The translations under genes were made by a program, and so were the position numbers. Shown here piece by piece: positions 19,111 through 28,999 of a stretch of 64,000 bases of DNA. Location of the stretch: positions 35,665 through 99,664 of the forward strand of contig NZ_JACDOH010000009.1 in NCBI RefSeq assembly GCF_017656155.1, given 5' to 3'. The notes under the pieces were generated by a model. That model had not been told where the DNA came from and made no database searches. It saw only the letters and a program-made list of their open reading frames with translations. Source of the stretch: Thermosyntropha sp. (GTDB lineage Bacteria > Bacillota > Syntrophomonadia > Syntrophomonadales > Syntrophomonadaceae). Each line of letters opens with the position of its first letter. Within the stretch, counting starts at the first letter, position 1.

Positions 19111-20073
19111 TTATCGCGTACTCATTTCCCACTTGCCGCAGCGGTCTCCCCAGCGGGCAATCAGTTCGCCATTTTCATAGAACTGCACTACCTCGCAGGC
19201 ATTAGAACAGCCGTTACATTCAAAACTGTCGGTCTTGAAATTTATTTCCTTTATATTGAAACCTTTAAAATTGGTCTTCCCTGTTTTCTTAACTGCTTCC
19301 CGGGCTAAAAGGGCTGCCCCGATTGCCCCCATAACCCCGTGTTCCTTTGGAACAATAACCTCAACCCCCAAATACTTGTTGAAAGCAGCTACCAATCCCC
19401 GATTGGCTGCTACTCCTCCCTGAAAGACAACCGGGGGCAAAATTTCTTTTCCTTTTCCCACATTATTCATGTAGTTGCGCACCAGGGCTTCACACAAGCC
19501 AGCAATAATATCTTCTGTATTATATCCCAACTGCTGCTTATGTATCATGTCTGATTCGGCAAAAACTGCGCATCTTCCGGCAATACGCACAGGATTTTTA
19601 GCTTTTAAAGCATAATCCCCAAATTCTTCGATCGGTATGCACAGGCGGTTGGCCTGCTGGTCTAAAAAAGAGCCGGTTCCGGCCGCGCATACTGTATTCA
19701 TGGCAAAGTCAGTCACTATCCCGTTGCGCAGGATTATAATTTTCGAATCCTGCCCGCCTATTTCAATGATAGTCTGCACTCCTTCTACTACTGCTGAAGC
19801 TGCTACCGCATGGGCGGTAATCTCGTTTTTTACAATATCAGCCCCCACAATCATGCTGATAAGATAGCGGGCACTTCCCGTAGTTCCAACCCCGGCAATC
19901 TCAACTTTGTTTCCGATTTCTTCTCCTACCGAAAACAAACCTCCCTGCACCGTTTCAATCGGCTTGCCGTTCGTTCTAAGATACCTGGCTGATAAAACTT
20001 CGCCCTTTTCATCTATTACCACTATATTGGTACTTACTGAACCTACATCTACTCCTAAATAACCTGTTTTCAT
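19111..20073 (-). CDS. BadF/HgdC-type ATPase, acyl-CoA dehydratase activase
   Basis: 320 residues with the ASKHA ATPase motifs GVDVGSVSTN and EIGGQDSK. Cysteines at about 129 (VCAAGTGSF) and 168 (GRCAVFAESD) match the ligands of the bridging [4Fe-4S] cluster in 2-hydroxyglutaryl-CoA dehydratase activators. An extra C-terminal cluster (CNGCSNAC and a later DRC) suggests another iron-sulfur site. The activase uses ATP to fire an electron into a dehydratase. It overlaps the next HgdB-like gene by 4 bases, and the dehydratase A/B subunits themselves are not in the window. Confidence 0.88.
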   Translation of the reverse strand: MKTGYLGVDVGSVSTNIVVIDEKGEVLSARYLRTNGKPIETVQGGLFSVGEEIGNKVEIAGVGTTGSARYLISMIVGADIVKNEITAHAVAASAVVEGVQTIIEIGGQDSKIIILRNGIVTDFAMNTVCAAGTGSFLDQQANRLCIPIEEFGDYALKAKNPVRIAGRCAVFAESDMIHKQQLGYNTEDIIAGLCEALVRNYMNNVGKGKEILPPVVFQGGVAANRGLVAAFNKYLGVEVIVPKEHGVMGAIGAALLAREAVKKTGKTNFKGFNIKEINFKTDSFECNGCSNACEVVQFYENGELIARWGDRCGKWEMSTR

Positions 20074-21167
20074 ACTACTAACCTCTCCCGCTTGCGACTT
20101 TCCCTGCGTTTTTCCAAAAGGTCTATAAACGCTTCTAATCTAGTCTGAACCCCGGCCTTTCCAGTTTGTTCATCTATAAACAGTGTAAGCACAGGTATAT
20201 CATAATCCTTGCTTACCTTAGGCAAAATACTCTTGGCCACAATTTCCGGAATACAGGCAAAAGGAGCCAGTTGAACAACACCGTCAAATCCGTGTTTGGC
20301 AAAAAGGATGGTTTCGCCTATACTGTTTACCCCATGTCCCCCGATAGGCGCTTCCTTAATATAGGGACGGGCTATGGCAAAAACATCGCCTTCCAGATTA
20401 TAAATCGTGTTTTTCCTGGTATAAGAAGTAAGGTATATGGAACGATCAGTCTGCACACCCATTTCGCCCAGCATTATCTGTATATAATGGTTGGCTGCCG
20501 GTTCTAAGACCACATAAATTTCTCCTATTATCCCTACTTTCAAAGGATTACGGCTTAAATCCCGGGGAACCTTATTTATGACCTCAAGCCCTTCACGGCG
20601 TGCTTCTTCAATTTCCTTTACGGAATTTGCCTTATCCAGCATATCCAAAGCCTTCCACAAAGCCCGGGTAGTATCCCCCCGGTTAATCTCATACGGCCTT
20701 ACTTCATGGGACCTCATCTCAATATCATCAATAGCCTTAATCTTTTCCCAGGTAGTCTTTATAACCTCTATAAAAGCCTTAACCGAAAGTCCTCCGCTGA
20801 CCCTCAAACGGTGAAGCTTCTTCCAGAAATCCTTCAGGTCGCAGAGGGGGGGCTCAAAAGCTATTATCTCTACATTCCTGCCCAGTTCATTCAAAATATA
20901 CTGATGCATTACCCAGTAATATCCAGCCCTGCAGGGCCCCATTCCCCCGGAAGTTATAATAACTTCCGCTCCTTTTTCCGCCACCTCAAGATAAGTCCCC
21001 ATCAAAATCTTAAAAGGTATACAGGCAAACTCCGGAGCATATCTTACTCCCAAATCTAAGGTTCGTTTGCTAGGCTCAGGGGGAACAATACACTCATGTC
21101 CCAAATGTTCCACCAGCCACTTAAAAGCGATATAAGAATGTCCCATATGAGGAAAACTTATTTTCAT
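20070..21167 (-). CDS. HgdB-like / acyl-CoA dehydratase activase-related protein (first of two)
   Basis: 365 residues, related to 2-hydroxyacyl-CoA dehydratase D components and the DUF2229 region of large activase proteins. It contains SFPHMGHSYIAFKWLVEHLG, several cysteines (GMGPCRAGYY, FACIP), and ends in the shared LTLFIDEQTGKAGVQTRLEAFIDLL motif. It begins 3 bases after its paralogue and overlaps the activase gene. Role inferred: iron-sulfur partner of the activase. Which substrate is dehydrated, or whether it acts on another double-bond reduction, is unknown. Confidence 0.75.
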   Translation of the reverse strand: MKISFPHMGHSYIAFKWLVEHLGHECIVPPEPSKRTLDLGVRYAPEFACIPFKILMGTYLEVAEKGAEVIITSGGMGPCRAGYYWVMHQYILNELGRNVEIIAFEPPLCDLKDFWKKLHRLRVSGGLSVKAFIEVIKTTWEKIKAIDDIEMRSHEVRPYEINRGDTTRALWKALDMLDKANSVKEIEEARREGLEVINKVPRDLSRNPLKVGIIGEIYVVLEPAANHYIQIMLGEMGVQTDRSIYLTSYTRKNTIYNLEGDVFAIARPYIKEAPIGGHGVNSIGETILFAKHGFDGVVQLAPFACIPEIVAKSILPKVSKDYDIPVLTLFIDEQTGKAGVQTRLEAFIDLLEKRRESRKRERLVV

Positions 21168-21170
21168 GCT

Positions 21171-22160
21171 TTACCCCCTCCGATAGCGCAGCATATCGAC
21201 AAAAGCCTCTATGCGCGTCCTTACTCCTGCTTCCCCGCTGTGTTCATCAACCATAACTGCCAGATAAGGCTTGCCGTGCCTGTGGCTTTCAATCTCTAAA
21301 AGCCGGTCTACCATAGAGTCGGGTCCACATGCAAAAGCAGTTACATGAATTATTCCATCGATATCTTTTCGTTTCATATAATATAAACCGCCATACACTG
21401 CCCGGTTTGAAAAATACCAGAACAGGCTTTTAGGTATATATTTTTTTTGGCCGTTAAGCTCCTTATTGCTGAGCATATCCTGGGTGTAAACCTTCACCTT
21501 TTCCTGTTCCAAAAACTTTAAAAGTCCCACATTTACATACGGATCATATATTACATAAGGATAGCCTACTACCGCAATATTTAATTCAGGTTCTATACGT
21601 GGAATTTCTTTCCTCTTTTTCCTCCCTTCCAGTATATCCAGGGCTAAAGGAGGCAAAATCCCTTCCTTTAAAATCTTCTGGTATTCCTCTTGCTTCTTCA
21701 AGGCCTTCTTATAAGCATTAAAAATCACTTTCTCAGCGGTCATCCCTAAAAAAAAGGCAGTCTCCTTGCAAACGTTTAAAAGTTCATCTTTTCCGGCTTT
21801 AAGGTCAATTCGGGTATCGATTACAGGAGGCAGCCTGTCCATCGAAACCCTTATCATATCAGGCAGCCCCAAAAACTTGGGACAAAAGGTCTCCGTCCCA
21901 AAATCCCCATGCTTGCGAAGGCTCACCAACCTTGGAGAAAAAATAAAATCCACCTTGTCAATAAGTTTAGCTACATGTCCATGATATATCTTTATTGGAA
22001 TACAGGCATCATTTACCGCCTCTTCTACCCCGCGATCCAATACCGCTTTAGTAGTAGGAGGTGAAACTATAACCTCATGTCCTAATTCCATAAAAAAAGC
22101 ATTCCAGAACGGAAAATAAAGAAAATACGCTAAGGTACGGGGAATTCCGATTTTAGCCAC
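21171..22160 (-). CDS. HgdB-like / DUF2229 protein (second of two)
   Basis: 329 residues. It starts KIGIPRTLAYFLYFPFWNAF, carries CIPIKIYHGH, TFCPKFLGLPD and TAFACGPDSM, and ends with VMVDEHSGEAGVRTRIEAF, parallel to the end of the neighbouring paralogue. The GTG at 22160 follows AGGAGG by 9 bases and is preferred over an ATG 7 codons earlier. These three adjacent genes look like the separate pieces of the single large activase-DUF2229 protein found in many Firmicutes. Confidence 0.75.
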   Translation of the reverse strand: MAKIGIPRTLAYFLYFPFWNAFFMELGHEVIVSPPTTKAVLDRGVEEAVNDACIPIKIYHGHVAKLIDKVDFIFSPRLVSLRKHGDFGTETFCPKFLGLPDMIRVSMDRLPPVIDTRIDLKAGKDELLNVCKETAFFLGMTAEKVIFNAYKKALKKQEEYQKILKEGILPPLALDILEGRKKRKEIPRIEPELNIAVVGYPYVIYDPYVNVGLLKFLEQEKVKVYTQDMLSNKELNGQKKYIPKSLFWYFSNRAVYGGLYYMKRKDIDGIIHVTAFACGPDSMVDRLLEIESHRHGKPYLAVMVDEHSGEAGVRTRIEAFVDMLRYRRG

Positions 22161-22194
22161 TTTACAAATCCTCCTGCTCATCCCATTCTGCAGT

Positions 22195-24093
22195 TTACAG
22201 CTTTACGCGCACATCTCCTATCCTTCTGGTGAAACGAATCCTATCATAATATTCTACCAAAGGAAGTGTATACTTGCGAGTAGTTTTAAATAAATCACGC
22301 GCAGTTGCTAAAGTAAGCTCCTTTTCGCGGGAAAAATATTCGCTCAAAATCTCTTTTCCTTTTTCTACAGCCTCCGCCGTAAAAATCATATCAGAACTTA
22401 CTTTAATAAGAAAACCTTCTTCAAGTAAATACGAAATTATTTCTTCTACCTGTTCATCGCTCAAATTGAACTTATCCTTTATTTCCGATATATCAGGCGG
22501 CATAAACAAATTTTTCCTCATTTCCGCCTTAATTTTTTCAATAATTGCTGCCTCTTTTTCCGAAGGAGCCGGTACATGCCCCTTAAGCATAAGCTGATTA
22601 TTTTTAACTTCTATACTTCCCTTATCCTCATATATCTTTAAAATCTGATTAAAAACCTTGCCGTTAATATTGCTGAAAAAGCGGCTGCGCATATCTTCCT
22701 TGGGATATCCCTGGCGGAGAGGATATTTACGGTGATAAACTTTAAGGTTTTCTAGAATTTTTTCTTCAATAACCTTTAATCCATAATTACTAATATATAT
22801 CTTCGGGCTTATTTCGACAACCTTCTCGGCAAATTTTAATTTTTCCAATTCCTGGATAACATCTTCACTTAATCCGCCTGTCTTTTTAGCTAGTTCATTT
22901 GCAGAAAAAATCTGCAAAGGATTATTTTCCAGCTCATAAAGCAGCATTTCCCCTGGACTGCCTTCCTCTTTCATTGCCAGTTCCTGCAAAACATCTTCAC
23001 GAAATCTCTTTTGCTTTGCAGCATTAGCATCGATTATAATACCACCACCGATAGTGGTAACCGGAGAATAATAGCGGATAACAAACGGATCCCCTTTATG
23101 GCATACTACCGGCTCTTCCATAACTATCTGGACATAAGTCTCTTCTCCTGCTTTAAGCTCATCACAGTTAAGGAGGACTACCCGTCCCAAAACTTCATCA
23201 GTTCCCAGATGGAAATGAATCCGGTTCCAGTTTTTCAAAACCCTGTTGGTAGAATTTATAAGCCTGAGCTTTGCATCAACCCGGTAACTCGGCTGAAGAT
23301 AGCCTGGAGTTGCCAGCCAGTCCCCCCTTTTAATATCTGATACTTCTATCCCCTGAAGATTAACTGCCACCCTCTGCCCGGCATAAGCCGTATTTACCTT
23401 TTCGCCATGCACCTGCATATTGCGTATTTTAAGCTGGCGGCCCGATGGCAAAAGCTCCACCGTATCTCCTACATTAAACTGTCCGGACCATAAAGTTCCG
23501 GTAACCACCGTGCCAAATCCCGGCATACTGAAAACCCGGTCAATAGGCAGTCTGGCATGTCCGAATGCAGGCTTTTCTTCAACCTCAGAAGCCACCTTTT
23601 CTATTTCCATAAGCAGCTCATCAAGCCCTTCCCGGGTAACCGAAGAAACACAGACAATAGGAGCTCCTTTAAGAATAGTTTTATCTACATATTCCCTCAC
23701 TTCTTCCTCTACTAAAAGAAGCCACTCCTCATCCACCATATCCTTTTTAGTCAAAACGACAATGCCCTTCTTAACCCCCAAAAGCTCTATAATATCCATA
23801 TGTTCGCGGGTTTGCGGCATTATTCCCTCATCAGCCGCTATTACAAACAAAACCATATCTATGCCGAAGGCTCCAGCCAGCATATGTTTAATAAAACGCT
23901 CATGCCCCGGAACATCAACAATAGCAGCTTTTTGCCCGCTCGGCAGCACAAAAGGAGCAAAGCCAAGCTCAATAGATATACCTCTTTTTTGCTCCTCTTT
24001 AAGCCTGTCCGTATTTATTCCGGTAAGCGCCTTAACCAGGGTAGTCTTACCATGGTCAATATGCCCGGCAGTTCCAATTATAACCCTCTTCAA
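22195..24093 (-). CDS. selB: Selenocysteine-specific elongation factor
   Basis: 632 residues. GTPase motifs [18 protein letters not shown] and the NKxD-like LTKKDM are present. EF-Tu-like domains follow, then C-terminal winged-helix repeats (about 390-632) that bind the SECIS hairpin. It delivers Sec-tRNA to UGA codons such as that in selD. A TTG at 24093 is chosen because AAAGGAGGATGGAG sits just upstream; an earlier GTG at 24114 would place the ribosome site inside the protein. It lies directly downstream of selA, with an inverted-repeat element between. Confidence 0.95.
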   Translation of the reverse strand: MKRVIIGTAGHIDHGKTTLVKALTGINTDRLKEEQKRGISIELGFAPFVLPSGQKAAIVDVPGHERFIKHMLAGAFGIDMVLFVIAADEGIMPQTREHMDIIELLGVKKGIVVLTKKDMVDEEWLLLVEEEVREYVDKTILKGAPIVCVSSVTREGLDELLMEIEKVASEVEEKPAFGHARLPIDRVFSMPGFGTVVTGTLWSGQFNVGDTVELLPSGRQLKIRNMQVHGEKVNTAYAGQRVAVNLQGIEVSDIKRGDWLATPGYLQPSYRVDAKLRLINSTNRVLKNWNRIHFHLGTDEVLGRVVLLNCDELKAGEETYVQIVMEEPVVCHKGDPFVIRYYSPVTTIGGGIIIDANAAKQKRFREDVLQELAMKEEGSPGEMLLYELENNPLQIFSANELAKKTGGLSEDVIQELEKLKFAEKVVEISPKIYISNYGLKVIEEKILENLKVYHRKYPLRQGYPKEDMRSRFFSNINGKVFNQILKIYEDKGSIEVKNNQLMLKGHVPAPSEKEAAIIEKIKAEMRKNLFMPPDISEIKDKFNLSDEQVEEIISYLLEEGFLIKVSSDMIFTAEAVEKGKEILSEYFSREKELTLATARDLFKTTRKYTLPLVEYYDRIRFTRRIGDVRVKL

Positions 24094-24116
24094 ACTCCAT
24101 CCTCCTTTTTTCACTT

Positions 24117-24181
24117 GGGGACGGTTCCGAAATCTAAAAGTATTTCGTTTCGAAACATTTTTAAACTCGAGAACCGTCCCC
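24117..24181. repeat. REP-like inverted repeat (GGGGACGGTTC element) between selA and selB
   Basis: GGGGACGGTTC at 24117-24127 is matched by GAACCGTCCCC at 24171-24181. Inside are smaller hairpins, for example CGAAAT/ATTTCG. This sequence type is a dispersed palindromic element in many anaerobic Firmicutes and Deltaproteobacteria, often linked with Y1/RAYT transposases; that link is from memory. No transposase is present here. Confidence 0.7.
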
Positions 24182-24203
24182 GATTATAGTCCCAAAGTTA
24201 AAA

Positions 24204-25604
24204 TTATTTTCTTAAGGCTTGTTTTAAAATATCAACAATTAAAAGGTAATCTTCTTCAAAAAGAGTCCGGACACTTATAAGAATTTTATCTTCCTGAATC
24301 CGGCTTACAAAAGCGGGATTGCCCCGGCGCATAATATAAGACAAAGCTTCCGTTTTAACCCCGTTAAAGGAGATTTCAACCCCGTATCCGGGGATAAAGG
24401 TAGCCGGATATGCACCTCCTCCTACCATGTCTTCCACTTCTACGATTTCTATTTTATCTATGGAAAGAAAATTTCCCACTTTTTCTTTAAGTATCATTTG
24501 AAGTTTTTCAGCCCTCTTTTTCAGCTCTTCCCGGCTTAAAGTGAGCATATTTATAACGGGAATATTTTCATAAGGATTTCCGCAAAGATATTCAAGCAGG
24601 GTGCCTTCCAAAGCGGAAATAGTCAGTTTGTCTACCCGTAAAGCACGGGTAAGCTGATTCTTTTTCATAGCCTCTACATATTCTCTTTTTCCTACAATTA
24701 TGCCGGCCTGGGGGCCTCCCAAAAGCTTATCACCGCTGAAGGTAATAATATCCGCTCCGGAAGCTGCACACTTCTGTACTGTGGGTTCATCCTTGAGCCC
24801 CCATTCAGAAAGGTCACACAGTATGCCGCTTCCCAAATCCTGCATAACCGGCAGGTTTCTTTTTCTTCCCAGTTCTACCAACTCGCTCAGCTCAACCTCT
24901 TTACTGAAGCCTACAATTTTATAATTGGAAGTATGGGCAGCAAAAAGAAGGGCGGTATTTTCATTTATAGATTCTTCAAAATCCCTGATATAGGTCTTGT
25001 TGGTTGTTCCTACCTCTACGAGCTTAGCACCGCTCAGCTTCATAACCTCCGGAATGCGGAAAGCCCCGCCTATCTCCACCAGCTGTCCCCGGGAAACTAT
25101 AACTTCCCTTCCGGCAGCCAGGGTATTAAGTCCCAAAAGAACAGCAGCAGCGTTGTTATTGACTACCAAAGCTGCCTCCGCTCCAGTTATCTTTCTTAAA
25201 AGTTCCTCAACATGAAAATAACGGCTTCCCCTCTCTCCCTTTTCCAGGTCAAACTCCAAATTGTTGTAATTTACCGCCATTTCTTTCATATAATCCAATG
25301 CCCATTTTCCTAAAGGTGCCCGTCCCATATTAGTATGCAAGACTACTCCGGTGCCGTTTATAACCTTGCAAAGAGTCCCGCTTGCATCCGAATTTACGAC
25401 CTCTCCGATTTCCCGGACAATATTTCGCACTATCTCATCTTTTTCCATTTCTTCCGTTGTCGATTTAAGCCAGTTTCTTATATTTCCCAATGCTTTGCGC
25501 ACGGCAGAAACTACAAATTCCCGATTATAAATCTTAAAAAAATCTTTTACCTCTTCATACTGCAAAATCTCATCTACTGGCGGGATTTTTTTTAGATTAA
25601 CCAT
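24204..25604 (-). CDS. selA: L-seryl-tRNA(Sec) selenium transferase
   Basis: 466 residues. A PLP enzyme converting Ser-tRNA-Sec to Sec-tRNA-Sec using selenophosphate from SelD. The PLP lysine lies in [13 protein letters not shown]. Other family marks are [17 protein letters not shown] and [14 protein letters not shown]. Two ATGs stand side by side; the second (25604) is 6 bases from AGGAGG and preferred. It is followed by selB. Confidence 0.96.
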   Translation of the reverse strand: MVNLKKIPPVDEILQYEEVKDFFKIYNREFVVSAVRKALGNIRNWLKSTTEEMEKDEIVRNIVREIGEVVNSDASGTLCKVINGTGVVLHTNMGRAPLGKWALDYMKEMAVNYNNLEFDLEKGERGSRYFHVEELLRKITGAEAALVVNNNAAAVLLGLNTLAAGREVIVSRGQLVEIGGAFRIPEVMKLSGAKLVEVGTTNKTYIRDFEESINENTALLFAAHTSNYKIVGFSKEVELSELVELGRKRNLPVMQDLGSGILCDLSEWGLKDEPTVQKCAASGADIITFSGDKLLGGPQAGIIVGKREYVEAMKKNQLTRALRVDKLTISALEGTLLEYLCGNPYENIPVINMLTLSREELKKRAEKLQMILKEKVGNFLSIDKIEIVEVEDMVGGGAYPATFIPGYGVEISFNGVKTEALSYIMRRGNPAFVSRIQEDKILISVRTLFEEDYLLIVDILKQALRK

Positions 25605-25621
25605 CATTTACCTCCTGTTTT

Positions 25622-26695
25622 TTACTTCCTAATATTATAGTATATTTGTTCCGCTATGTCTTTTATCGTCTTATAAGCAAGCGCAAACAAAATCACCATC
25701 CCAAGAAGTCCAAAAAGAGGATAAACCACCCCTACAAGTGAAGAAAAACTCTGCAAAGACAGGGGAAGTGCCAAAGCAATGCATAAAACCAAACAAATCT
25801 GATAGCTAATTCCCGAAAAATGGGCAAACCTCTGGGCAAAGCCATAGACATTGGCTATGGCTGTTGTAAGTATACCCACCCATAAAACAGCAGTATACAC
25901 ATATTTTACCGTCCGGCTTATATTTCCGCTCACATAAAGCATAGGCACTTCATAAAACATAACCGAAGGTAAAAATCGGCCCAAGGCATCATAGGTGAAA
26001 ATAATTAAAACCCCCAGAACGATTCCTCCCAGTCCTGCCCCTAATATGCCGGTATGAAATGAAGTAACTGTCTGATACTCAGTAAGAACGACCAGAGCCA
26101 GGGCAAAATTATAAGCTACATAGAGAAGGCTTGACAAAAACCAAAATTTCATATTTTGCGGAAACATAAAGGCAGTATAAGCTTCAACCGGGCGAGCTTC
26201 AATACCAAACGCAGCATATCCTGAAATAGCCAAAAGAAGCAGAATCTTAACTGGTACCAGAATATTATAAGACATAAAGAGGCCTTTTCTTCCCATTATA
26301 AGAAAAAATATCACCAGAAAACATGCCAAAAAAATCCCCAGATTTTTTGATAAATAAAGATGTTCATAAAAAACTGCTCCACTGGCTGCCAACATAGTAG
26401 ATGTTCCCAAAAAAAGAAATATAGCCAACATAAAATCTGCTATCATTCCTAGTTTGCTCCCCAATATATAAGCAAGCATCGCCTGGTAATTACTTATCCC
26501 CTTAAGATGTGCAATATAAAAAAGCATCATCCCAAATATCGCAAAAAACGCCCCAGACAGAACAGCCCCTTTTAAACCATAATTTCCATAAACCACAAAA
26601 AACTGGACTATTTCCTGCCCGGAAGCAAATCCGGCTCCAATTATCGCCCCCAAATATCCTATAACTACCAGCAGGCTCCGCTTTATATCCTTCAT
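25622..26695 (-). CDS. YkvI-family membrane transporter-like protein
   Basis: 357 residues, about ten hydrophobic helices. It opens GYLGAIIGAGFASGQEIVQFF, an APC/NSS-like first helix with an unwound glycine-rich stretch, as in YkvI-type proteins. The ligand is unknown. Its stop lies 17 bases before the selA ATG, so cotranscription with selAB is likely. The ATG at 26695 has AGGGG directly touching it, an unusually tight ribosome site, so the start is only moderately sure. Confidence 0.75.
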   Translation of the reverse strand: MKDIKRSLLVVIGYLGAIIGAGFASGQEIVQFFVVYGNYGLKGAVLSGAFFAIFGMMLFYIAHLKGISNYQAMLAYILGSKLGMIADFMLAIFLFLGTSTMLAASGAVFYEHLYLSKNLGIFLACFLVIFFLIMGRKGLFMSYNILVPVKILLLLAISGYAAFGIEARPVEAYTAFMFPQNMKFWFLSSLLYVAYNFALALVVLTEYQTVTSFHTGILGAGLGGIVLGVLIIFTYDALGRFLPSVMFYEVPMLYVSGNISRTVKYVYTAVLWVGILTTAIANVYGFAQRFAHFSGISYQICLVLCIALALPLSLQSFSSLVGVVYPLFGLLGMVILFALAYKTIKDIAEQIYYNIRK

Positions 26696-26772
26696 CCCCT
26701 CTCATAAAAAACAGGCATAAAAGCCTCTAATTCTGGCAATAATATGCAATAAATTCAGCATGGAGGTTTTTT

Positions 26773-27369
26773 ATGTCTTTAATTCAACCGGTGCAAAACT
26801 TCAGCTATTCATATCATTATGATGAACCTCTCTGTTTTAGTAAAATTGAAGATGCAATTTATCAACTTTTAATGGAAACTCAGGATATTTTTTCTCGGGA
26901 AATAATATATATCTGTATAGGAACTGATCGGGCAACCGGCGACTGTTTAGGTCCTCTCACCGGAACCAAACTTAAAACCTATGTTCCTTCCGCTTTCATA
27001 TACGGCACCTTAGAAGAACCGGTTCATGCAGTCAACCTTATAAAAACATTAGAAGATATAAAAGAAAAATATTCCCATCCGCTGCTTATAGCTGTTGATG
27101 CCTGTCTCGGAAACAGCGACCGAATAGGATATATAAATGTTCGCAAAGGCGCCTTAAAACCGGGGACTGCACTGAAAAAAGAACTGCCAGAAGTGGGAGA
27201 TTTTCATATATCCGGAGTGGTAAACACCGGCGGTTTCCTTGAACATATGGTTCTGCAAAACACGCGGCTTTACACCGTTTATCGCATGGCTGACACCATA
27301 GCTAAAGGCCTTTTTCTTTTTCACTCCCGCCTTGTCAAAAAACAGGTGCAAAAAAATAAGGAGTCCTAA
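26773..27369 (+). CDS. yyaC: YyaC family spore protein (DUF1256)
   Basis: 198 residues. The core YICIGTDRATGDCLGPLTGTKL and later VDACLGNSDRIGYINV and GVVNTGGFLEHMVLQNTRL are diagnostic. The fold resembles germination protease (GPR-like) hydrogenase-maturation-type peptidases, and the family is restricted to spore formers. ATG after GGAGG. It converges on bactofilin; the two stop codons overlap. Confidence 0.9.
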   Translation: MSLIQPVQNFSYSYHYDEPLCFSKIEDAIYQLLMETQDIFSREIIYICIGTDRATGDCLGPLTGTKLKTYVPSAFIYGTLEEPVHAVNLIKTLEDIKEKYSHPLLIAVDACLGNSDRIGYINVRKGALKPGTALKKELPEVGDFHISGVVNTGGFLEHMVLQNTRLYTVYRMADTIAKGLFLFHSRLVKKQVQKNKES

Positions 27370-27386
27370 CCCTCCTTATTTTTTCT
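27351..27386. terminator. Bidirectional terminator overlapping the yyaC and bactofilin stop codons
   Basis: AATAAGGAG/CTCCTTATT stem with an 8-base loop and a T tract (TTTTTT) on plus, with the matching A tract giving T's on minus. The loop holds the stop codons of both genes. Confidence 0.8.
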
Positions 27387-27758
27387 TTCCCTTTTGTTTT
27401 CCTTCTCTTCAGTCTGGTTCATTTTAGCCATTCCGTTTAAAACTCCGCCTTCTTCAACCACCAAAACAGAACAGGCTACATCGCCGTTTACATTCCCAGA
27501 AGGCGATATTTCAAGCCGCCCGCCTGCATGAACATTGCCGTCCATCCTGCCGGCAATAATTATATTCTTAGCCTTTATCTCTCCCTTTATATGCCCTTTT
27601 TCCCCTAAAACTACATCTCCACTTGCCTCAACCTTGCCTTCCACCCTGCCGTCAATCCGAATTGATCCTTTAGAATTAAGCTCCCCTTTTACTTCCATTT
27701 TATCGGAAATAAAAGTATCGATATCTCCATAAACCGCTTCCTTTTTTCCTCTAAGCAT
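27366..27758 (-). CDS. Bactofilin (polymer-forming cytoskeletal protein)
   Basis: 130 residues with a central beta-helical bactofilin domain (about 18-110) built from short repeats such as GSIRIDGRVEGKVEA and GHIKGEIKAKNIII. It self-assembles without nucleotides and often works with M23 endopeptidases in shaping the wall. Here an M23 gene lies just upstream (28 bases), a common partnership. The C-terminus is a short charged tail. Confidence 0.92.
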   Translation of the reverse strand: MLRGKKEAVYGDIDTFISDKMEVKGELNSKGSIRIDGRVEGKVEASGDVVLGEKGHIKGEIKAKNIIIAGRMDGNVHAGGRLEISPSGNVNGDVACSVLVVEEGGVLNGMAKMNQTEEKENKRERKNKEG

Positions 27759-27786
27759 ATAACCACTCCCTAACCTATGAAATTAA

Positions 27787-28713
27787 CTATGGCAGATATA
27801 CCAGGGGATCTACCAGTTTCCCATATTTCTTCACCGTAAAATGCAGATGCGGTCCCGTACTTCTGCCTGTATTGCCAAGCCGTGCAATCGGCTGTCCCTT
27901 CTTAACCTCATCCCCCTTTTCAACCAAAAGAACAGAATTATGCCCGTAGATAGTGACAAATCCGTATCTGTGCTCTATTTCCACCGTTTTACCATAAACT
28001 GCACGCCACCCGGCGAAAGTTACCTTCCCGTCAGCAGCAGCAACTATAGTTTCTCCAACATTATTGGCTATATCTATCCCTTCATGGAAAGTCCGTTTCC
28101 TACCGCCAAAAGGAGATTCGCGCCAGCCGAAAGGTGAAGTTATCTCTCCTTTTACCGGCCACTGATTCGGAACTGCCCTGAAATAATCCTGATTGTTTTG
28201 AGCCTTTGCCAGCATCTCATCAAGCCTCTGTTCTTCCCGGTTAAGATAAGTCTTTATCTCTTGCAGCTTCTCTAAAGCATCTTTCCCTTCCTCATTTTCT
28301 AATGCTATATCCCTTCGTCCCTTTCCTCCCCGGGAAGGATTCTTCATCTCCCCTGTGCTATCAGTTATGCCCATAAGCTTTTTAATCTCTTCCTGTTTGC
28401 GGGCAATTTCCTCTTTCTGTTCTTCAATCTCCTTTATCTCTTCATTAAGTATCTTTATAGTTTCTTCTTTTTCTTCATTTTCTGTTTTCAGCTTATTTAC
28501 CTGTTTTACCTGATACTGGCTGTTAAAATAAAGCCCGGCAAAAGTAAGGCTGATCAATACTATCAAGGCCAGGGCTGCTGCTGCTCCTTTAATAAAAAAA
28601 TCCGAAACATTAAACTTTTTTGCCTTTTCTCCAGTGGGTGGAATAAAAAGCACTGTCATATACTCTGTTTTTTTCTTCCGCTTTCGCTTCCAATTCAGCT
28701 TTACTTTCCTCAT
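27787..28713 (-). CDS. Membrane-anchored coiled-coil M23 peptidase
   Basis: 308 residues. A basic N-terminus, one transmembrane helix (about 40-62), a Glu/Lys-rich coiled coil (about 70-130) and a C-terminal M23 domain (about 185-308) with HEGIDIA and GPHLHF zinc motifs. The ATG at 28713 follows GGAAGTGAT; an in-frame TTG at 28782 lacks a ribosome site. With the adjacent bactofilin this resembles bactofilin-M23 wall-shaping pairs. The position of this pair next to parAB in other Firmicutes suggests the CRISPR island was inserted between them. Confidence 0.88.
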   Translation of the reverse strand: MRKVKLNWKRKRKKKTEYMTVLFIPPTGEKAKKFNVSDFFIKGAAAALALIVLISLTFAGLYFNSQYQVKQVNKLKTENEEKEETIKILNEEIKEIEEQKEEIARKQEEIKKLMGITDSTGEMKNPSRGGKGRRDIALENEEGKDALEKLQEIKTYLNREEQRLDEMLAKAQNNQDYFRAVPNQWPVKGEITSPFGWRESPFGGRKRTFHEGIDIANNVGETIVAAADGKVTFAGWRAVYGKTVEIEHRYGFVTIYGHNSVLLVEKGDEVKKGQPIARLGNTGRSTGPHLHFTVKKYGKLVDPLVYLP

Positions 28714-28913
28714 TTTAAAAATCACTTCCAGAAATAAATAAAAATCTGCAGTTTTTAACCTTTTTCCAATCAGTTTCTTCAAACTTAAAAGCCTAATAAA
28801 TTATTTACTTTTTTCCTCATTTTTATCAACCCTTTTCTATTTTTTTATTTTTTCCTCTTTCATGCATATTCCTTTAGCTCCCTAACGACTTTATTTTCAG
28901 CCACAATCATCTT

Positions 28914-28959
28914 TGCAAAGAAAAATCCTCTTATTCTGGCAGGATTTTTCATATTTGCA
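28914..28959. repeat. Interrupted inverted repeat before the cas operon
   Basis: GAAAAATCCT (28920-28929) faces AGGATTTTTC (28941-28950); outer arms TGCAAA and TTTGCA extend it with a three-base bulge. It looks like a terminator-type stem but has no clean T tract. Confidence 0.55.
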
Positions 28960-28999
28960 GAGAATTTTATGATTAAATTATTTATACCGGAGAATTCCT

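Noticed and set aside
23420..24280. 286-residue plus-strand frame opposite selB
   Set aside because: It lies wholly antisense to selB and the REP-like element, has serine/proline-rich composition and no ribosome site; a shadow of selB codon use.
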